Shown: positions 47,268-56,929 of the stretch, piece by piece
Layout: each line of letters opens with the position of its first letter
Position numbering within the stretch: the stretch's first letter is position 1
Source of the DNA: an uncultured Lachnospiraceae bacterium
Lineage (GTDB): Bacteria > Bacillota > Clostridia > Lachnospirales > Lachnospiraceae
NCBI GenBank assembly: GCA_947626915.1
Contig: CANQUA010000003.1
Coordinates: 26,866 to 90,865 of the forward strand
Length of the DNA: 64,000 nucleotides
Reading direction: 5' to 3'
Notes under the pieces: model-generated
Told to the model about the DNA's origin: nothing
Database searches by the model: none
Seen by the model: the letters and a program-made list of their open reading frames with translations, nothing else
Translations under genes and position numbers: made by a program

Positions 47268-47483
47268 ATGCCGTTAGCGATGGTCATGGAGGGAGAGACG
47301 AGGACGATCCGTGAATTCAAGGGAACGGAAGAGATGAAGCGTCACTTGCAGGATCTGGGTTTTACCAAAGGAGAGCGGGTTCGCGTGATGGGAGAGAATC
47401 CCAGCGGCCTGATCCTGATGGTAAAGGGCGTGAAGCTGGCGCTGAACCGGGGCCTGGCGAACCGGATTATCGTGGAGGACTGA
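47268..47483 (+). CDS. feoA: FeoA-domain protein (first copy)
   Basis: LQDLGFTKGERVRVMGENPSGLILMVKGVKLALNRGLANRIIV. Confidence 0.92.
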   Translation: MPLAMVMEGETRTIREFKGTEEMKRHLQDLGFTKGERVRVMGENPSGLILMVKGVKLALNRGLANRIIVED

Positions 47484-47553
47484 AGCATTTTCAGACGAGA
47501 TACGGAGAAGCCGGCGGAAGGGACAGACCGGTCTCCGTGGAAAGGAGAACAGG

Positions 47554-47775
47554 ATGACACTCAGGGAATTAAAACCCGGCCAGCAGGGCAGGGTAACCGC
47601 GATCAGTACGACCGGTACGATGAAGCGCCGGATCATGGATATGGGCGTGACGCCGGGCGTGGAGGTCAAAGTGATCAAGGTTGCGCCTCTCGGGGATCCG
47701 ATCGAGGTGAACGTGCGGGGTTATGAGCTGAGCCTCAGAAAGGACGAAGCGGCGCAGGTTGTCGTTGAGATGTAA
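47554..47775 (+). CDS. feoA: FeoA-domain protein (second copy)
   Basis: LRELKPGQQGRVTAISTTGTMKRRIMDMGVTPGVEVKVIKVAPLGDPIEVNVRGYELSLRKDEA. Confidence 0.94.
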   Translation: MTLRELKPGQQGRVTAISTTGTMKRRIMDMGVTPGVEVKVIKVAPLGDPIEVNVRGYELSLRKDEAAQVVVEM

Positions 47776-47953
47776 CCTGCGCTGGTGAAACCTGCGGCTC
47801 ATAGGGCGCGTATATAGGAAAAGGTTATGCGGTTGGGAATGGAATATGCGGGGCAGCGGCCGGATATGCGGGGAGGCACGGAAAGCCAGCCCATTTTTTT
47901 AGAAGAAGGGTTAGCTATATCTAACCAAAGATCTATAAAAAGGAGAACGAATC

Positions 47954-50002
47954 ATGAACTTAACAATCGCCCTTGCGGGCAACCCGAACTGTGGCAAGAC
48001 TACATTGTTCAATGAGATTACCGGGGCCAGACAGCATGTGGGCAACTGGCCCGGCGTCACCGTCGAAAAAAAGGACGGCGTCTATAAAAAGGATAAGAGC
48101 GTGACGATCCTGGACCTGCCGGGAACCTATTCCCTGTCGCCGTATTCCGCGGAGGAGATCATTGCCAGGGACTGCATTGTGAAGGAAAGACCCGACGCGG
48201 TCATCAATATCGTGGACGGCACCAGCATCGAGCGCAACCTGTACCTGACCCTGCAGGTGATCGAGACCCGGATCCCGACGGTCGTGGCGATGAATATGAT
48301 GGACGAGGTGGAAAGCCGCGGCGATAAGATCGACTGCGCGAAGCTGTCAAAGATCCTGGGCGTACCGGTGGTTCCGGTCGTAGCCAGGAGCGGCAAGGGC
48401 CTGGATGAGCTGATGAAAGAAACCATTTCCGTGGCGAATTCCAAAAAGCAGCCGAATCAGCTGGACGTGTTTGACAAGGGCCTGACGGACGCCATCCACG
48501 CGGTGGCGGATGCGCTGGGCGATGCGGAGGATGAAGAGAACCAGTGGAAAGCGATCAAACTGGTGGAGAACGATGAGATTATCACGGCGGCGGTTCCGGC
48601 AGAAAAGAAAGCCGCGGTGAACGCCCTGGTACAGGCGGCCAATAAAAACGCCGGCGGCGACGCGGAAGCGAAGATCGCCGATTACCGGTATCAGTACATA
48701 TCAAAGCTGGTGAAGGACTGCGTAAAAAAGAGTGTGAAGGGCAGTCAGGAGACCACGTCCGACAAGCTGGATAAGATCCTGACCAACCGGATCCTGGCTT
48801 TGCCGGTCTTCGCGGTGATCATGTATATCCTGTTCGCCTGCACGTTCAGCGAGAATTTCCTGTTCATTCCCGGACTTCCCAGCCCCGGCGTGTGGCTGGC
48901 CGGCATCGTGGAAACGGTCTGGGGGATCCTGCAGGACGCTGTGGTCGGCTTTGTGGAAGGGCTTGGCGCTTCCGATTGGGCCGTGGGACTGGTCAGCAGC
49001 TGCCTGGACGGCATTGGGGCCGTGGCCGGGTTCCTGCCGCTGGTGCTGGTATTGTTCCTGCTGATGTCGTTCCTGGAAGACAGCGGTTATATGGCCCGCG
49101 TCGCCTTCGTCATGGACCGGATCTTCCGTCATTTCGGACTGAGCGGACGTTCGTTCATCCCGATGCTGATGGGCTTCGGCTGCTCCGTGCCGGCGCTGAT
49201 GGCCTCCCGGACGCTGGAGAGCGATAAGGACCGCAAGATCACGATGATGATCACGCCGTTCATGTCCTGCGGCGCCAAGCTGCCGATCTACATGATGTTC
49301 GCGACCACGCTGTTTGTGGACAACAACCGGACGCTGGTGGTATTTTCCATCTACATGCTGGGCATCGTCGTCGCCATCATTGGTGCGCTTTTGTTGAATA
49401 AATTCGCGTTCAGGGCGGAGACCTCCAACTTTATCATGGAGCTGCCCCAGTACCGCATCCCGACGCTCAGAAGCGTCCTGATCCACGCTTGGGAGAAAGT
49501 GAAAGGCTTCGCCATCAAAGCCGGTACCGTGATCTTTGCGTCCACTGTGCTGATCTGGTTCCTTTCCAGCTTCAATCTGAGCGGTATGTGCGATATGGAG
49601 GAGAGCTTCCTGGCTTCCTTCGGCAACGCGATCAAATGGATCTTCGCGCCGCTGGGCTGGGCCGACTGGAGAGCCAGCGTAGGCGTGGTGACCGGGTGGA
49701 TCGCGAAAGAGAATATTGTGGCGACCTTCGGACAGCTGTTCGGCGGCGTTAGCGACGAGGCGGTGGAAGCGATCATGGCCGGCGAGGAGGCCCTTCCCGC
49801 CATCAGCGAGGTGTTTACCAAGGTTACGGCGTATTCCTATATGGCGTTCAACCTGCTGTGTATGCCGTGCTTCGCGGCGGTCGGCGCGATCCGGCGCGAG
49901 ATGGGTTCCTGGAAATGGACGCTGCGCGCCATCGCGTTCCAGATGTGCACCGCTTACGTGGTAGCCCTCCTGATCAATCTGATCGGAAGCCTGCTTTTCT
50001 GA
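47954..50002 (+). CDS. feoB: Ferrous iron transporter B
   Basis: LAGNPNCGKTTLFNEITGARQHVGNWPGVTVEKK, LDLPGTYSLSPYSAEE, GFGCSVPALMASRTL. Confidence 0.97.
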   Translation: MNLTIALAGNPNCGKTTLFNEITGARQHVGNWPGVTVEKKDGVYKKDKSVTILDLPGTYSLSPYSAEEIIARDCIVKERPDAVINIVDGTSIERNLYLTLQVIETRIPTVVAMNMMDEVESRGDKIDCAKLSKILGVPVVPVVARSGKGLDELMKETISVANSKKQPNQLDVFDKGLTDAIHAVADALGDAEDEENQWKAIKLVENDEIITAAVPAEKKAAVNALVQAANKNAGGDAEAKIADYRYQYISKLVKDCVKKSVKGSQETTSDKLDKILTNRILALPVFAVIMYILFACTFSENFLFIPGLPSPGVWLAGIVETVWGILQDAVVGFVEGLGASDWAVGLVSSCLDGIGAVAGFLPLVLVLFLLMSFLEDSGYMARVAFVMDRIFRHFGLSGRSFIPMLMGFGCSVPALMASRTLESDKDRKITMMITPFMSCGAKLPIYMMFATTLFVDNNRTLVVFSIYMLGIVVAIIGALLLNKFAFRAETSNFIMELPQYRIPTLRSVLIHAWEKVKGFAIKAGTVIFASTVLIWFLSSFNLSGMCDMEESFLASFGNAIKWIFAPLGWADWRASVGVVTGWIAKENIVATFGQLFGGVSDEAVEAIMAGEEALPAISEVFTKVTAYSYMAFNLLCMPCFAAVGAIRREMGSWKWTLRAIAFQMCTAYVVALLINLIGSLLF

Positions 50003-50201
50003 GACATTTACAATATTTGCGCCATAATAAACCTTACATGTACGGAAACAGGGCTATTGCAGAACGGCCGGGAGCCGGATCTGCAGCAGCCCATTTCCGG
50101 TATCAGGGGAGTGCGGGAGAGCGCCGGGGCAGGAAAGCGGCGCGAAGCGGCGGCCGGCGGACCGGATGTTATTATTGTAGAAGAAAGGGGACGGGAGGTC
50201 C

Positions 50202-50459
50202 ATGTCTTTGCAGGATAAACGGGAGTACATTCTCGGCCATTTAAGAAAGAACGGATGCCGCATTACAGAGCAGAGGAAGATCCTGATCGACGTCATCCTG
50301 GGGAACGAATGCTGCAGCTGCAAGGAGATCTATTATAAGGCCATGAAAAAAGATCCGTCGATCGGCCTTGCTACGGTTTACCGGATGGTGAAAACGCTGG
50401 AGGATGCGGAACTGATCTGCCGGAAGAATCTGTACCGGATCGAAGTGGAAGAGGGGTAA
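50202..50459 (+). CDS. Short Fur-family protein, DNA-binding domain only (85 aa)
   Basis: LRKNGCRITEQRKILIDVILGNECCSCKEIYYKAMKKDPSIGLATVYRMVKTLEDAELI; ends before the Fur metal/dimerisation domain. Confidence 0.85.
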   Translation: MSLQDKREYILGHLRKNGCRITEQRKILIDVILGNECCSCKEIYYKAMKKDPSIGLATVYRMVKTLEDAELICRKNLYRIEVEEG

Positions 50460-50480
50460 GAGGGAATTGTATATAAAATA

Positions 50481-50520
50481 AAAAAGCAGCCGCGCCGTGC
50501 GATCCGGGCAGCTGCTTTTT
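50481..50520. terminator. Bidirectional terminator between convergent genes
   Basis: AAAAAGCAGC...GCTGCTTTTT. Confidence 0.8.
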
Positions 50521-50539
50521 GCGTTTGGTTCGGTCCGCT

Positions 50540-50743
50540 TTACTGCTTCGCCGCCAGATATTCCTGGATCATGGCCAGTACCTGGTCGGCGTCTAAGCCG
50601 TGTACCGCGCACGCTTCCTCCAGGGTCTCCTGGATGGAAGAGGGGCAGCCTACGCAGTGCATGCCCGCCTGCATCAGGATATAAGCGATCCCTCTGTTAT
50701 ATTCCAGCATTTCGCCCATGGTCGTCTGTTTGGTGATCTCCAT
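50540..50743 (-). CDS. DUF1858-domain protein
   Basis: TTMGEMLEYNRGIAYILMQAGMHCVGCPSSIQETLEEACAVHGLD. Confidence 0.88.
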   Translation of the reverse strand: MEITKQTTMGEMLEYNRGIAYILMQAGMHCVGCPSSIQETLEEACAVHGLDADQVLAMIQEYLAAKQ

Positions 50744-50966
50744 CGCCGTCAGCTCCTTTCTTCAGTTCCTGTCGGATAATTGATTTTTCTATGGGTTACT
50801 TTAGCACGGATCGCAAAAAAAAACAAGACGGAACTTGTCCATAATCCTCCGAAATACTGGACAAAGCCGCCGGTTTAAAGTATAATAAGACACAGTTGGG
50901 CCGCGGCGAAACCGGGGGGAGACAAGCGGCGGGCGCGGCGGAACGAAACGCGGAGGGGGAGATCTT

Positions 50967-51344
50967 ATGTACGAATCGGGAGAAAATTACCTGGAAACGA
51001 TCCTCATGCTGAAAGAGAAGCAGGGGGTCGTCCGCTCCATCGACATCGCCAGGACGCTGAATTTCAGCAAACCCAGCGTCAGCCGCGCGGTAGGCATCCT
51101 GAGAGAAGAGGGCTACCTGGTCATGGACCGGGGCGGAGAGCTGGAACTGACGGAGAAAGGAAAGGAAAAGGCGGGGGCCATTTATGAGCGGCACAAGCTT
51201 TTGACTGAGTTTCTTCGGAGAGTCAGCGGCGTGTCGCCGGAGACGGCCGAGGAGGACGCCTGCCGCATGGAGCATATCATCAGCGAGGAGACGTTCCAGG
51301 GGATCAAGCGGTTTATGAAAGAAGAAATGGAAACGCAGGCCTAA
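50967..51344 (+). CDS. DtxR/MntR-family metal-dependent regulator
   Basis: SGENYLETILMLKEKQGVVRSIDIARTLNFSKPSVSRAVGILREEGYLVMDRGGELELTEKG. Confidence 0.92.
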   Translation: MYESGENYLETILMLKEKQGVVRSIDIARTLNFSKPSVSRAVGILREEGYLVMDRGGELELTEKGKEKAGAIYERHKLLTEFLRRVSGVSPETAEEDACRMEHIISEETFQGIKRFMKEEMETQA

Positions 51345-51424
51345 GGGGCGGCTCCGGGCGGGCCGGAGGCCGGACGCCGGGATATGGGAATGTTGGAACT
51401 TCCGGTAAGCACAGGAGGAAAAAG

Positions 51425-53002
51425 ATGGACACAAATGACAATGGTTTAAGCTTGCTGAAAAAAGGACAAAAAGGGTTTTTCTATGCGGTATTCAGCCGCG
51501 TGGGCATCATGATGGTGCTGCTGGTGCTGCAGGCGCTGTTTTTGTTTATGGCGTTCTTCCGTTTCGCGCAGTTTTTGCCCCATGTATTGGGAAGCACCGC
51601 GGTATTTACGGTATTTATGGTCCTGTATCTGATCAACAGCCGCATCGACCCGACCGCCAAGATCACCTGGCTCATCGTGATCATGCTGCTGCCGGTCTTC
51701 GGGGCGCTGCTGTTCTGGTACACTCAGAGCGAGGTCGGGCACCGGTCGCTGCGGAAGCGCCTGGAGACGCTGATCGACGAGACGAAGGGCAAGCTGGTGC
51801 AGGATCCGGAGGTGTGGGAGGAACTGGCACAGGAGTCGCCCGGCGAGGCGTCCCTGGCCCGCTATATCCGGCGCAGAGGCAGTTATCCTGTCTTCTCTCA
51901 CGCGGAAGTGACGTATTTTCCGCTGGGCGAGGATAAATTTGAGGAAATGCTGAAGCAGCTGAAAGCCGCCCGCAAATACATTTTCATGGAGTACTTTATC
52001 ATTGGCGAGGGGCTGATGTGGGGGAAGATCCTGGAGATCCTGGCGCAGAAAGTCAAAGAGGGCGTGGAGGTCCGCGTCATGTACGACGGTACCTGCGAGT
52101 TCTCGACGCTTCCTTATAATTATCCGGAGAAGCTGAAAAAGCTGGGCATCGCCTGCAAAATGTTCGCGCCGGTATCCCCGTTTCTGTCCACCCACTACAA
52201 TTACCGCGACCACAGGAAGATCCTGGTCATCGACGGCCACACGGCGTTCACCGGCGGCGTGAACCTGGCGGATGAGTATATCAATCATATCGAGCGCTTC
52301 GGTCACTGGAAAGATACCGCCGTCATGATCCGCGGCGAGGCGGCCAGGAGTTTCACGCTGATGTTTCTGCAGATGTGGAATATCACGGAGCGGGCGCCGG
52401 AATTTGACTCTTATCTGCAGGTGGATATGCCCGCGGAGATTGGCCGGGCGGACAACGGCTATGTGATCCCGTTCGGGGACTGCCCGCTGGACGAGGACCG
52501 GTTGGGCGAGCGGGTCTATATGGATATCTTAAACCGCGCCGGCCGCTATGTCCACATCATGTCGCCGTATCTGATCCTGGACGGCGAGATGGAGACGGCC
52601 CTGAAATTTGCGGCGGAAAAGGGAGTCGACGTGAAGCTGATCCTGCCGGGGATCCCTGACAAGCCCATGCCCTATGCGCTGGCAAAGACCCATTACCGGG
52701 CCCTGATGGATTCGGGGGTGGAGATCTATGAATATACGCCGGGATTTGTTCACGCGAAAGTGTTTGTGAGCGACGATATCCGGGCGGTCGTGGGGACGAT
52801 CAATCTGGATTACCGCAGCCTCTACCATCATTTTGAATGTGCCTCATACCTGTACCGGACCGGGTGCATCGGACAGATCGAGGAGGATTTCCAGAATACG
52901 CTGGCGAAGTGCCGGAGGGTGACGCCGGAGATGGTAAAGAAAGAAAAATGGACCGTGAAGCTGCAGGGCTTTTTGATGAAGACTATTGCTCCGCTTTTGT
53001 AA
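51425..53002 (+). CDS. cls: Cardiolipin synthase (PLD superfamily)
   Basis: Two HKD motifs: HYNYRDHRKILVIDGHTAFTGGVNLADEY and FVHAKVFVSDDIRAVVGTINLDYRSL. Confidence 0.93.
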   Translation: MDTNDNGLSLLKKGQKGFFYAVFSRVGIMMVLLVLQALFLFMAFFRFAQFLPHVLGSTAVFTVFMVLYLINSRIDPTAKITWLIVIMLLPVFGALLFWYTQSEVGHRSLRKRLETLIDETKGKLVQDPEVWEELAQESPGEASLARYIRRRGSYPVFSHAEVTYFPLGEDKFEEMLKQLKAARKYIFMEYFIIGEGLMWGKILEILAQKVKEGVEVRVMYDGTCEFSTLPYNYPEKLKKLGIACKMFAPVSPFLSTHYNYRDHRKILVIDGHTAFTGGVNLADEYINHIERFGHWKDTAVMIRGEAARSFTLMFLQMWNITERAPEFDSYLQVDMPAEIGRADNGYVIPFGDCPLDEDRLGERVYMDILNRAGRYVHIMSPYLILDGEMETALKFAAEKGVDVKLILPGIPDKPMPYALAKTHYRALMDSGVEIYEYTPGFVHAKVFVSDDIRAVVGTINLDYRSLYHHFECASYLYRTGCIGQIEEDFQNTLAKCRRVTPEMVKKEKWTVKLQGFLMKTIAPLL

Positions 53003-53077
53003 AAAACGGCGGGCATGGCGGAGTACCGGGTATAACCGTATGACATTATAGTAGGTTGCGAAAGAGAGGTTATAACG

Positions 53078-54376
53078 ATGGTTGAATATACGTTGTATGA
53101 AGTCGTGTTTTTCCTATTCCTGTACGCGTTTTTGGGCTGGGCGGTGGAGGTCTGTTTTTACTCCATCCGCGACCGGCATTTTGTAAACCGCGGCTTGGTG
53201 AGCCTGCCGTTCCATCTTCCGTGCGGGATCACGTTTGCGCTTTTGATTCAGATCCTGCCGACGCTGGGGCGGAATTTCGTCCTGCAGTTTATCGCGATCT
53301 TTGCCGTGATGACGGTGGTGCAGAGCCTGGCCGGTGTGTTCGGACGCCGGATCAGCCGGATCGCCCGCTGGGAGACGGAGGCGGAGCTCTCCGGCAGCGG
53401 GAGAGACTGGCTGGAACGGTCGGTCAGAGCCGCGGTGATCCTGCTGGTCTATCAGATCGTCCATCCGGTGCTTTTGACCGTGACGGCGCTGCTTCCGCCG
53501 CTGTTGATCCGGATCGTGGTCTGGGCGGACCTGGCGCTGATGCTGGTGGATTTCTCGGTCATGGTGTACGCGATCCGCTTCGGCAAAAGGCCGGCGTCGT
53601 TCCAGACGACGATCGCGGAGGGATCGGAAAAATGGACGCAGCATCTGGCGAACCGGATCTCGGCGCACATCTGGCGGCGTCTGGAAAAGGCGTATCCCGG
53701 GATCGAGGCGGAAGCACAGGGGAGCGAACGCCCGGTGTTTGCAAAAGGATTGTGTCTGGATAAGCTGGTCTGGGTGTTTTTGATCTGCGCGCTTCTGGGC
53801 GATATTATTGAGACCTTTTACTGCGGTCTGGTGAACGGACAGTGGATGAACCGTTCCAGCGTGCTCTACGGGCCTTTCAGTTTCGTCTGGGGCATCGGCG
53901 CGGTGGTGCTGACGATCACGCTCCACCGGCTGGCGGAGAAGTCGGACCGTTATGTGTTTGCGGGCGGTTTCGCGATCGGCGGCGCTTATGAGTACCTGTG
54001 CAGCGTATTCACGGAGATCGTTTTCGGGACGGTCTTCTGGGATTACAGCGATATGCCGCTGAACATCGGCGGGCGCACCAACGTGCTGTTCTGCTTCTTC
54101 TGGGGCCTGCTGGCCGTGGTGTGGGTGAAGATCCTCTATCCGCGGATGGAGCGGGCGATCGAGAAAACGCCGCCGCTGGCCGGCAAGATCGCCACCTGGA
54201 TCGTGATCTTTCTGATGACCTGCAACGGGCTTCTGACTGCGGGGGCCATGCTGCGCTACGGTTCCAGGGCCGTGTCCCCCGAGCCGAACGGGATCGTGGA
54301 GGAATTTCTGGACAATATGTATGACGACGCTTACGTGGAGCACCGCTGGCCGAATATGATCGTGACGGAGAAATGA
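53078..54376 (+). CDS. Putative ABC-transporter type IV / CmpB-like membrane protein
   Basis: FLFLYAFLGWAVEVCFYSIRDRHFVNRGLVSLPFHLPCG pattern, duplicated near FIETFYCGLVNGQWMNRSSVLYGPFSFVWG. Confidence 0.75.
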   Translation: MVEYTLYEVVFFLFLYAFLGWAVEVCFYSIRDRHFVNRGLVSLPFHLPCGITFALLIQILPTLGRNFVLQFIAIFAVMTVVQSLAGVFGRRISRIARWETEAELSGSGRDWLERSVRAAVILLVYQIVHPVLLTVTALLPPLLIRIVVWADLALMLVDFSVMVYAIRFGKRPASFQTTIAEGSEKWTQHLANRISAHIWRRLEKAYPGIEAEAQGSERPVFAKGLCLDKLVWVFLICALLGDIIETFYCGLVNGQWMNRSSVLYGPFSFVWGIGAVVLTITLHRLAEKSDRYVFAGGFAIGGAYEYLCSVFTEIVFGTVFWDYSDMPLNIGGRTNVLFCFFWGLLAVVWVKILYPRMERAIEKTPPLAGKIATWIVIFLMTCNGLLTAGAMLRYGSRAVSPEPNGIVEEFLDNMYDDAYVEHRWPNMIVTEK

Positions 54377-54440
54377 CCAGGCAGGCGGGTATGTTTCAGG
54401 GCCCTAAAGAATATGAACCCAAAATACATGACAGGTTCTG

Positions 54441-54668
54441 ATGTTCGCATTTCATAACAGCAAAAAGCCCGGCGAGGGGTATATCGCGAAGGACCAGTGC
54501 GATGCGAAATGCGGCCAGGAGATCGTGGACGCCCTCGTCTCCCGCAATCCGTTCATCATTTCCGCCCATCGCTTTATCTACGAGGGACGGCAGTACGACG
54601 CGCTGCTGGGGCAGCCCGAGGTGATCGCGCTCCATAACCGGCTGAAACAGCAGAGAGGACAGGCATAG
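54441..54668 (+). CDS. Small conserved-looking hypothetical protein (75 aa)
   Basis: Intact ORF in a gap between clearly coding genes. Confidence 0.45.
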   Translation: MFAFHNSKKPGEGYIAKDQCDAKCGQEIVDALVSRNPFIISAHRFIYEGRQYDALLGQPEVIALHNRLKQQRGQA

Positions 54669-54675
54669 TTATCTA

Positions 54676-54704
54676 TTGACTTTGCGGCAAGTTTGTGACA
54701 AAAT
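54676..54704 (+). promoter_or_regulatory. Possible sigma-A promoter (TTGACT-17-CAAAAT) of metallochaperone pair
   Basis: TTGACTTTGCGGCAAGTTTGTGACAAAAT. Confidence 0.45.
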
Positions 54705-54744
54705 AAAAAACTAGAAAATATTTTAGCAAAGAAGGTTGAGGAAC

Positions 54745-55977
54745 ATGACAAAGATTGATATCGTCTCCGGATTCCTCGGAGCGGGCAAGACTACATTTAT
54801 TAAGAAGCTTCTGGAAGAGGCCATCGCGGGCGAGCAGGTCGTTCTGATCGAGAATGAGTTCGGGCAGATCGGCATCGACGGCGGATTTTTAAAGGACGCC
54901 GGCATCGAGATCCGGGAGATGAATTCCGGCTGCATCTGCTGCTCTCTGGTGGGCGATTTCGGCAAGTCTCTGGAGGAGGTCCTGACCAAATACAAACCGG
55001 ACCGGGTGATCATCGAACCTTCCGGCGTGGGCAAGCTCTCCGACGTGATGAAAGCGGTGCGCGATGTGGCGGCGACGGTGGAAGTGACCCTGAACAGCGC
55101 CGTGACCATTGTGGACGCTTCCAAGTGCAGGATGTATATGAAGAACTTCGGCGAATTCTTCAATAATCAGATCGAGAACGCGGGGACGGTCGTGCTGAGC
55201 CGGACCGATGTCGTGGACGCGGCTAAGGTGCAGCAGGCGGTAGAGCTGATCCGCCAGCTGAACCAGACGGCCTCCGTGGTGACGACGCCCTGCGCCCAGC
55301 TGACCGGCGCGCAGCTGCTGGAGATCATCGAGAAGCCGGATACCATGGCGGAAGATCTGATGAAAGAGGTGCAGGAGGAACGTGCGCGGATGAAAGAGCA
55401 GGAGCATCATCGCCATCATCATGACGAGGAGGACGAGGAATGCTGCTGCGGCCATGACCATGAGCACGAGCATCACCATCATCATGATGACGATGACGAA
55501 GAGGAGTGCTGCTGCGGCCATGACCACGACCATGAGCATCATCACCATGATCATGACGAAGACGACGAAGAGGAGTGCTGCTGCGGTCACGACCACGATC
55601 ATGAGCACCACCACCACGACGATGACGACGAAGAGGAATGCTGTTGCGGTCACGACCACGACCATCACCATCATCACCACCACGGCCACGACGCTGACGA
55701 AGTGTTTGAGAGCTGGGGCATGGAGCATGTGGGCCCCTGCAGCAAGGAAAAGCTGGAGACGATCCTGGATGAGCTGGCCAACGGCAACGCCTATGGCGAC
55801 GTAATCCGCGCCAAGGGCATGATTCCCAGTGAGAACGACGGAGAGTGGTTCTATTTTGATATTGTGCCGGATGAAATTGAGATCCGTACCGGCGCGCCGG
55901 ATTACACCGGAAAGGTGTGCGTGATCGGGGCGAAGCTGAAGGAAGAGGAATTGAAGAAGGCGTTTGGCAGGAGTTGA
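54745..55977 (+). CDS. G3E/CobW-family GTPase metallochaperone with Cys/His/Asp-rich repeat linker
   Basis: VSGFLGAGKTTFIKKLLEE, ENEFGQIGIDGG, SGCICCSLVGDF; four CCCGH units. Confidence 0.93.
   Translation: MTKIDIVSGFLGAGKTTFIKKLLEEAIAGEQVVLIENEFGQIGIDGGFLKDAGIEIREMNSGCICCSLVGDFGKSLEEVLTKYKPDRVIIEPSGVGKLSDVMKAVRDVAATVEVTLNSAVTIVDASKCRMYMKNFGEFFNNQIENAGTVVLSRTDVVDAAKVQQAVELIRQLNQTASVVTTPCAQLTGAQLLEIIEKPDTMAEDLMKEVQEERARMKEQEHHRHHHDEEDEECCCGHDHEHEHHHHHDDDDEEECCCGHDHDHEHHHHDHDEDDEEECCCGHDHDHEHHHHDDDDEEECCCGHDHDHHHHHHHGHDADEVFESWGMEHVGPCSKEKLETILDELANGNAYGDVIRAKGMIPSENDGEWFYFDIVPDEIEIRTGAPDYTGKVCVIGAKLKEEELKKAFGRS
55402..55700 (+). repeat. In-frame tandem repeat, four units of (D/E)nECCCGHDHxHxHHHH
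   Basis: TGC TGC/T TGC GGY CAY cores begin at 55441, 55507, 55576, 55639. Confidence 0.9.
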
Positions 55978-55981
55978 CGTT

Positions 55982-56929
55982 ATGGGACCGATGATCGAGG
56001 ATGATATGATGCCATTGTTTGTGATCAATGGCTTCCTGGAGGCAGGCAAGACCCAGTTTCTGGAGTTTACCATGAGCCAGGACTATTTTCAGACCGACGG
56101 CAGGACCCTGCTGATCGTCTGCGAGGAGGGCGACACGGAGTATGATCCGAAGCTTCTGAAACGCACCCATACGACGATGATTACGGTGGACAGTCTGGAA
56201 GAGATTTCCCCGGAACGGCTGACTGCGCTGGAGCTGAAGCACCGGCCGGAGCGGGTGCTGCTGGAATGGAACGGCATGTGGAACCAGGATGAACTGCGTA
56301 TCCCGAAGAGCTGGACGGTCTATCAGCAGGTTACGATCATCGACGGTTCTACCTTCGATCTCTATGTGAAGAACATGAAGCCGCTTCTGGGGGCCATGGT
56401 GCGGAATTCGGAGCTGATCATCTGCAACCGCTGCGACGGCGTGGAGGATCTGGAAGGTTACAGGCGGACGCTGCTGGCGATGAACAATCAGGCGGAGATT
56501 GTGTTTGAGGGTGAGGACGGCGAGATTTCGGAGATTTCCGAGGCTGATCTGCCTTACGACATGTCGGCCGATGTGATCCGGATCGCGCCGAAAGATTACG
56601 GCATCTGGTACATTGACTGCATGGACAAACCGGACCGTTACCGGGGACGCGTGGTGGAATTTACCGGCATGGTGCTGAAATCCCCCAAATTCCCGAAGAA
56701 TTATTTTGTGCCCGGGCGGATGGCCATGACCTGCTGCGAGGCGGACATGACGTTTCTCGGCTACATCTGCAAGGCGCGGGAGGCCAGGAACCTGGAGACC
56801 CGTCAGTGGGTCCGCGTCCGCGCGCGCATCGAGTACGAGGAGTGGCAGGATTATGACGGAACCGGTCCGGTGCTGTACGCGGAGAGCGTGGAGAAAGCCG
56901 AGCCGATCCGGGATATTGTGCAGTTTTAA
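55982..56929 (+). CDS. G3E-like GTPase domain fused to DUF1980/TIGR03943-like C-terminal domain
   Basis: PLFVINGFLEAGKTQFLEFTM N-terminus; VVEFTGMVLKSPKFPKNYFVPGRMAMTCCEADMTFLGYICKA...RQWVRVRARIEYEE C-terminus. Confidence 0.75.
   Translation: MGPMIEDDMMPLFVINGFLEAGKTQFLEFTMSQDYFQTDGRTLLIVCEEGDTEYDPKLLKRTHTTMITVDSLEEISPERLTALELKHRPERVLLEWNGMWNQDELRIPKSWTVYQQVTIIDGSTFDLYVKNMKPLLGAMVRNSELIICNRCDGVEDLEGYRRTLLAMNNQAEIVFEGEDGEISEISEADLPYDMSADVIRIAPKDYGIWYIDCMDKPDRYRGRVVEFTGMVLKSPKFPKNYFVPGRMAMTCCEADMTFLGYICKAREARNLETRQWVRVRARIEYEEWQDYDGTGPVLYAESVEKAEPIRDIVQF

Noticed and set aside
55402-55700. CRISPR-like array
   Set aside because: Repeat is in-frame protein-coding with 63-69 bp variable units and no spacers; no cas genes anywhere.
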